Source: Conus ventricosus
Lineage: Eukaryota > Mollusca > Gastropoda > Neogastropoda > Conidae
DNA: 64,000 nucleotides
Direction of reading: 5' to 3'
Assembly: GCA_018398815.1 (NCBI GenBank)
Contig: CM031611.1
Location: 46,035,480-46,099,479 of the forward strand
Shown: in pieces, positions 1 through 64,000 of the stretch
Position numbering within the stretch: position 1 is the stretch's first letter
Layout of the letters: every line of letters begins with the position of its first letter
Made by a program: the position numbers and the translations under genes
The notes under the pieces: model-generated
Told to the model about the DNA's origin: nothing
Databases searched by the model: none
The model's input: the letters and a program-made list of their open reading frames with translations, nothing else

Positions 1-304
1 CCCCGTCCTTACATTTCCCCATCCCCCCAAGATCATGTCTGTACTAGAAACAACCACATGGCATTTTCCTGCCAGAGAACTGCGCACTGCTTCAAAATCT
101 GCTCTTCTGAAAAGAATCAGTGAGACAATCTGACTGCTACCAAAAGTACAGTTCATCTAGTGAACCTGGAGCTCTGGGAGTTAAATTGTGAACAAGATAT
201 GTAAAACCAGAAAAACAGACTGGAGAAAAGAGAACTACAGACTGAAGAGGGAGACGCATTTCTCCTGATGTTGGGCTTATATCTCCTTGTCATCCTTTCC
301 CAAA
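1..304. other. Unassigned flank, then (CA)n
   Basis: I see no gene or recognisable repeat in these bases. A (CA)n run follows at about 309-338 and serves as the left flank of the next element. Confidence 0.4.
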
Positions 305-307
305 GCA

Positions 308-338
<31 letters not shown>

Positions 339-340
<2 letters not shown>

Positions 341-3012
341 TCACCGATCGGTATCAGTGTGGAAATCGTACAGACGCGCCGACGGCTCTGTATCGATTCG
401 TGGCATCATTCCACGATGGGGGTGTAGGCTTACCGGGCCATATATGGTAGTTGTCGGGTTCAGGAGGGATGGTGGGGGTGTTGGATACCTGTATGTTACA
501 TTCATATACTGGGTGTGCGTTTGCTACCAGGCACAGGCAGGGAAAGGATAAGTGTGGGGAGAGAGGGGGTTAGCCTTCCGTCTCTTGTTTTGTGTCATGT
601 GGAGTCCCGTTGCACGTGCAGTGTTGTAGAGTTCAGAACTCAGCAAGGGGTGAGTGCTGAGTCACCAGGCTTTAAAGTTTGGTGGGGCCGGGTGGCTATC
701 ACTTCGGTCAAGTCCTTGGTGAAGAGCAGTTGGGCTTTTGTCTTGGTGCCAGCGTTTGTGCTGTGGGTCCCGACTTCGGTCGACATGGTGAGCCGGCCCT
801 CGTGAGCATGTTGCTCTTGGCTGTGCAAGTCATCTGTGTTTCTGTGTGCTGCGACCCTGAGGTTCAGGTGCTGGGGTGGCCAGCCGCAGTTGTTGTCATC
901 GTTCGGTGTTGTGGCAGGTATGTGGAGTTAGTTAAGGTGATCGTATTTGTAGTGTTAAGGATGGCGTTGTCTTGTGCACATTTCTGTCGACTTGTACAAA
1001 CGTGTAAATAATACGAGCTCATATTTTGAATCAATTTCCAGTTTTTTTAAGGAAAAGGAAGAGGGAGAAAATGGGGGAAAATAAGTGACTAAAACGAAGC
1101 AAGCTGAGAAAGTGTGATGGTGGTTTGTGACCAGTGGGTTGTGTTGAGGGGTCAAACAAGGAAAAGGGAAAAGGAAAGAAGGAAATTTGGTTGTGAAGTT
1201 TTGAATGGAAATGTAAATAGTTACCATTGGTTCGATCATGATGTTTGGATTGAGTTTTTTACTTATTCGTGACAGGGGGTTTGAACGGAAATGCTTTCGG
1301 GAAGCATGGATAAGGTGTGTTGGCCATTGGGTGCTGTAGGGGTTTTATGATTGTGCCGTGTCATGGAAGTTAATTAGAAAGGATAAGTATTGGGTAGTTG
1401 TGTGAAGAAGTACTGGTGTCAAGCCGCGCGGTTTTGTAGGGTATGGGTGCCCTAATTCAATAATATAGATTTAAGATTTGTTCCTACATTGTTGATTTGT
1501 GGGAATGTGCTAAGGCCTTGGGTGATTGCCAAGGGGGTATACCCGTCCTGTCCCATTGGTTTTCTTTGGAATCGAGACATGATATTTGTGGTTGTTACAA
1601 TATGACTGAGAATGTGTGTGTGGGAAGGTGTATTATGGAGTAGCTCTGTGTATACCGTAGTGTACGAGAAATATAATTTTGTGATATAAACAACGTGGGA
1701 TGGTTATAGAGGTAACTCGATTGTAGAGCAATTAGGAATGGGGTGCGTAAAGGAAATCCTGGGAAGGGGCGAACTAAGGGGTTACCCTATGCATATCTAC
1801 GATTAGAGGGTAACAGCTATGTCAAGTGCAGGTGAGGGCGCATTCCCACCATCCTGTGGCCCGGTACACCAGGCGGATCAGGGCGGCTTAGTCGGGGTGC
1901 TGTGGACGGCCAATTGCGGGCATTCCTGTCCTTGACTGTCCGGTGGTCGTCGCAGGTGCCTGCAAGTACCCCTTCCTGCCACTCCCCACCCTGCTGTGCC
2001 GGACGGTGTCCCAGCCTTTACCCCGTCCGGTGCTAAACCCTTTACTTTTTCCTCCCATCCGACCGGGGCCTTTACAGCCTGGCCGTTGCTGGTGTCACCT
2101 TTGCTGCTGGTGCCGTAGCGGGTGCCACTGTTGCCGTGGGCGCTGTAGCTCGCTGTCGTCTGTGTCGCCGTTAGTGTGTCACCGCTGCTGTTATCGCCGG
2201 TGCTGTGACTCCACTGATGTGAAAGCCAGTGTGTCACTGTCACTGGTCGCTGTCGTCTGTGTCGCCGTCAGTGTGTCACCGCTGCTGTTGTCACCGTTGC
2301 TGTGACACCACTGATGTGAAAGCCAGTGTGTCACTGTCACCGGGCGCTGTCGTCTGTGTCGCCGTTAGTGTGTCACCACTGCTGTTATCGCCGTTGCTGT
2401 GACTCCACTGTTTGTGAAAGCCGGTGTGTTTACTGTTGTGTCTTCTCGTCTTCGGCAGGCAGGTTCGTCTGGTCACCGTCGCTGTCGTCGTCGTGAGACA
2501 GTCAACGTTGTCGTCGTGTGGCATGGTTTTTGTTTTTTTTGTTTTTTTTGTGTGTGACATTGAAACACCTGAAGACATTGGGTTTTGGATGTGCATACAT
2601 GAAGGATGGATGTTGATTAAAAAAAGGTATGACTGAAGGGGTGAATGTGCGCAGTGAATTATATGCTAAAATGAACATAGTTAAGTGAAGTTAGTATAGT
2701 TTGGTTGTTGGAATTGGTTTTGGAAAAAAAAATGATTTGTATTATGTTATGTGTAATCTGCGGGATCTGAGAAACACTGCACACCGTGACTGGAAAAGGG
2801 GTTAAATAACTGGTTGTGGCGGCCTTGGCCGTAGGAACCGTGTGTTTCAGGCTGGGGTCTGAGACGAATATATAGAAGATTCCGGTCATTGATTGTTGTG
2901 TCGGGAATAAAATTGTTTTATTGTCAGTTCTTGTGTGGCGTGTTATGTGTTTAATGGGTTAGTAGTGGGAGGGTTTTGTTTTTTTTTACGTCCGGCTTAG
3001 CGTTCCGTGACA
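339..3012. mobile_element. 2.7 kb ORF-less element with LTR-like termini
   Basis: The segment starts TGTCAC and ends GTGACA, with CACAC on each side. It separates two halves of a (CA)n tract, so the 5-bp repeat is not independent proof of duplication. It is rich in T and G, has no credible ORF, and holds a roughly 95-bp tandem repeat at about 2100-2430. The ends resemble a solo LTR, but the length would be unusual. A second element of the same style is at 42243-45816. Confidence 0.5.
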
Positions 3013-3140
3013 CACACACACACACACACTCTCACACGCACACGCACGCACGCACGCACACACGCACGCACGCACGCACCCATGTCCATCTGATTAAACA
3101 GACCAACTCAAACACACAACACAGCTGACAATCCAAACTC

Positions 3141-3146
3141 TTTATT
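3141..3146 (-). terminator. SMG8 polyadenylation signal AATAAA
   Basis: The plus-strand tttatt reads AATAAA on the minus strand, about 360 nt after the SMG8 stop codon. It is the first such hexamer downstream and predicts an mRNA end near 3115-3130. Inference from position and motif only. Confidence 0.6.
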
Positions 3147-3505
3147 CACCCGATCTTTCACAAATACCCAGGCACCCAGAACCAGTAAGCAGGATACCAA
3201 CTGTGTGTGACCCATCAAGAGCCCTGTAAAACTGGACCTGGTCTGCCCAACGGACAGGCAGACTGAGACGGACAGGGACACAAAAACAATACCAACTCAC
3301 ACCACGCTACGCTTGCCTGAAGGCAACAAATCATAAAGTAACGAATAAGTCTGAAACTTGGTTTCAGCTCTCTGCACTTTTTCACCCCTAATCAGTCAGT
3401 GGACTCTTCCAGGTGATCCCCCTGGGTGAAGCCGAGCCAGGGCCAGCTCATTTTGTGCAAGAGGTGGTAAAGGCCAGGCTTGACAAGCCCCACACAGTTT
3501 CCCCT

Positions 3506-61868
<58,363 letters not shown>

Positions 61869-62355
61869 GTTGAATTTCAAGCTCAAGGGCAATCACTCCC
61901 GGGCTCAATAGGTCCACAGACATCGAGTTTCATTGCAATCGCTTCCTGCAGATCACAAACCACAATTACATAATAGTACAAAGCGCAATCAGCTTAGTAA
62001 GCGTTTTGAGTTATAAAAAGATCTTCAAACAGAACCAAAATTAATCCGTGGGCTGATGTCAGTTCTTACAAAATAACCCTAGACCACTTATTTTACTTGA
62101 TTTGAAGGATCTTTACCGATGACATCAGTCATAATCAAGTTACTTGTAAGAAGATCAGGATCAGGATAGGATCAGGACTTGTATGTTGCTGGAACCTTCC
62201 TAGGTTATAAATAAGATCAGGTTATATAAGATGAGGGCAAATGCATTCTTATACTGCTAGTGAAACTGAACAAGTGATCGTGGTTGCCTTCAGTGCCTCC
62301 ACAGTTAGTTTCCACTTAAAATTTTACTTTCCATTTTTCCTTCAATAATCTGAAA
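61869..62355 (-). promoter_or_regulatory. SMG8: SMG8 leader and presumed promoter flank
   Basis: This is the sequence just upstream of the SMG8 start codon. I see no convincing TATA box or CpG-rich block and no other gene. It contains an out-of-frame ATG at 61923. Assignment rests only on position. Confidence 0.3.
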
Positions 62356-62357
62356 TT

Positions 62358-62396
<39 letters not shown>

Positions 62397-62452
62397 GCAT
62401 TCATATGTGCACATGTGTGTAGGTGGGAGCGTGTGCCTGCACGCGAGCACAC

Positions 62453-62490
<38 letters not shown>

Positions 62491-62500
62491 CCTCCTCCTT
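62356..62500. repeat. (CT)n then (GT)n
   Basis: A CT run at 62360-62392 and a GT run at 62455-62488, upstream of SMG8. Confidence 0.9.
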
Positions 62501-62599
62501 TCAGCCATCAGTCTAGCACTAAAACTATCGTAACCCAAAATTCAAAGCTGTCAGCCTGCTGATGTTGGATGCATATGGTAGAAGACGAGTCTGGACATA

Positions 62600-62830
62600 C
62601 ACCAGCTGCCGTGATGCACTCGTTGGTGTGGCACACTCCAGACCAGGAGGTTGTGGGTTCGATTCACATCAAAGCCTTTTATTTGTTGGATTTTTCTGCT
62701 CTGTCCAGCTCCTAGCAGGAGCAGAGTTTGCTGTGCGGTCTATAGGGAATCTTCAAATTCAGGCCCTAGAACTTCCATGTGACTCTATCTCTGTGCTAGC
62801 TAAGCTTCCCAAATTAGTCCCATGCAATTC
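62600..62830 (+). mobile_element. SINE family 2 copy
   Basis: A tRNA-like head ending GGTTGTGGGTTCGATTC is followed by TTTTTCTGCTCTGTCCAGCT, matching the copy at 39130. Confidence 0.7.
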
Positions 62831-63221
62831 ATTTCAGTCTGTTTGCTTGGAACCACATAGCATATAGGCCTATCTTGATGTGTATATGAAAAAAAATTAT
62901 AAAAAAAGAGAGAGAGAAGAAGAGAAGAAGGAATCAACATTAAGGTACAATGTAAATTCTGAGAATAATCCAGTTTCGTTGTTTATACATATGCATTTGA
63001 AATATTAGACACAACCTATGTGGTAGGAAGAAACGTGGGTAAAGCTTCTCCGAGGAAGGACCTCAGTGAAGACGCTCTGGCACTTGCTGCGGCCCTGAAC
63101 TCCACACACTCTGAGGAGGCCGGGTTGCATCCAGGTCATGACTCGACTCCTAATACTTCTCTGCTATCAGATTCTTTTTTCCCCTGCTGGTGCTACTGGT
63201 CATCGTTGGGAAATCTGATTT
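62831..63221. other. No gene seen
   Basis: Apart from short A/G-rich stretches I see nothing assignable here. Confidence 0.4.
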
Positions 63222-63440
63222 CAAAGTAAGGTACCCACAGGTGGAAATTGAAACAATTTACAAGAAAAATTAATTTCATTCCACCGAACAAACAAATTAC
63301 AAGGCAAAACATGATGTGTTTCAACCTCTTTGGTCTTCTTCAGACAAGAAAACAACATTCAAAATAATGAAAACGAAGAAGAATTCAATGTCCATTTTGC
63401 GCCCAATTTGAGAAGACAAGTGATTGCTTGTTCTTCGTTT
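63222..63440. mobile_element. Foldback repeat, partial
   Basis: Family start CAAAGTAAGGTACCCACAGG, a reverse hallmark (GATGTGTTTCAACCTCTTTG then GTCTTCTTCAGAC), the core CATTTTGCGCCCAATTTG and part of the second arm, cut by a GT run. Confidence 0.7.
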
Positions 63441-63450
63441 TCATATATAA

Positions 63451-63451
<1 letters not shown>

Positions 63452-63503
<52 letters not shown>

Positions 63504-63546
63504 TACAACCTTGAGTTAATCCGACAATAAATTGGTTTCAGTCAGT

Positions 63547-63589
<43 letters not shown>

Positions 63590-63603
63590 TGTATGTGTGT
63601 GTG

Positions 63604-63634
<31 letters not shown>
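63452..63634. repeat. (GT)n runs
   Basis: Three GT runs separated by short unique sequence. No gene is seen from here to the window end. Confidence 0.9.
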
Positions 63635-63637
<3 letters not shown>

Positions 63638-64000
63638 AATGTGTCCAAGCACAAAACTTGGAAAGCAGTTGAAGGCTTGCTCTGAGAAATTATATTATGT
63701 TTCAATGGATTACAGAAAAAAAAAAACGTATCTAAAAAAATGAACACACAAAACAAAGCACAAAAGCACGCTTATATAAAATCACAAGACAAAATAGACA
63801 TGTCACATCGGTTTTGACAAAAAAAGGCACAAAACAATACACCCAGATTGCAATCAGCAGAAACAATAGACATCACTGGCTGTTCATTTGGTTGTTCTGC
63901 AATATCTGTTATCAACCAACCTGACACAAGACTGTCTATGGTTCCCTGTTCCATCTGCGATTCATACCTACGCACCAGATGTGAAGCGGTGAACATATGA

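Overview
The window is eukaryotic nuclear DNA, most likely from a marine mollusc (probably a caenogastropod). This call rests on the style and density of its repeats and is an inference. Every long intron is packed with (CA)n/(GT)n runs, minisatellites, tRNA-derived SINEs, foldback elements, hAT-like elements and non-LTR retrotransposons. Most long open frames are microsatellite or minisatellite read-through and are not genes.

The one host gene I can support fills the window on the minus strand. It is SMG8, the SMG1-kinase regulatory subunit of nonsense-mediated mRNA decay. I placed 24 coding exons from the start codon at 61868 to the stop codon at 3506. Every intron has GT-AG ends on the minus strand, and splice phases agree at every junction. 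The exons add up to 2959 nt. Removing one apparent extra base in exon 5 leaves 986 codons (985 residues plus stop), close to the human protein (about 991). Two exons are very short (12 and 22 nt). A polyadenylation signal lies at 3141-3146, so the gene is essentially complete.

Layout. 1-3.1 kb: a 2.7 kb ORF-less element with LTR-like ends. 3.1-11.1 kb: the three last SMG8 exons, separated by a roughly 46-bp minisatellite interrupted by a 5'-truncated LINE and two hAT-like elements, each with a target-site duplication. 11-20 kb: exons 18-21, a 35-bp array, foldback elements and a 105-bp array at an exon edge. 20-26 kb: an unassigned ORF, zinc-finger fragments of hAT type, an 18-bp minisatellite and a SINE split by a hAT-like element. 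26-35 kb: exons 11-17. 35.6-38.5 kb: a 29-bp minisatellite with a higher-order duplication. 38.5-41 kb: SINEs and exons 9-10. 41.2-47.2 kb: a purine tract holding a TIR element that itself holds a 3.6 kb LTR-like element. 47.6-55.5 kb: exons 2-8 and several small arrays. 57-61.7 kb: two LINE reverse transcriptases on the plus strand, the first split by a 712-bp MITE. 61.8 kb: SMG8 exon 1. 62-64 kb: upstream flank with a SINE, half a foldback element and GT runs.

The most interesting theme is local repeat growth at SMG8 splice sites. Arrays or duplications containing splice-site sequence abut exons 17, 20 and 23, and an inverted copy of the 12-nt microexon and its donor could fold over that donor in the pre-mRNA.
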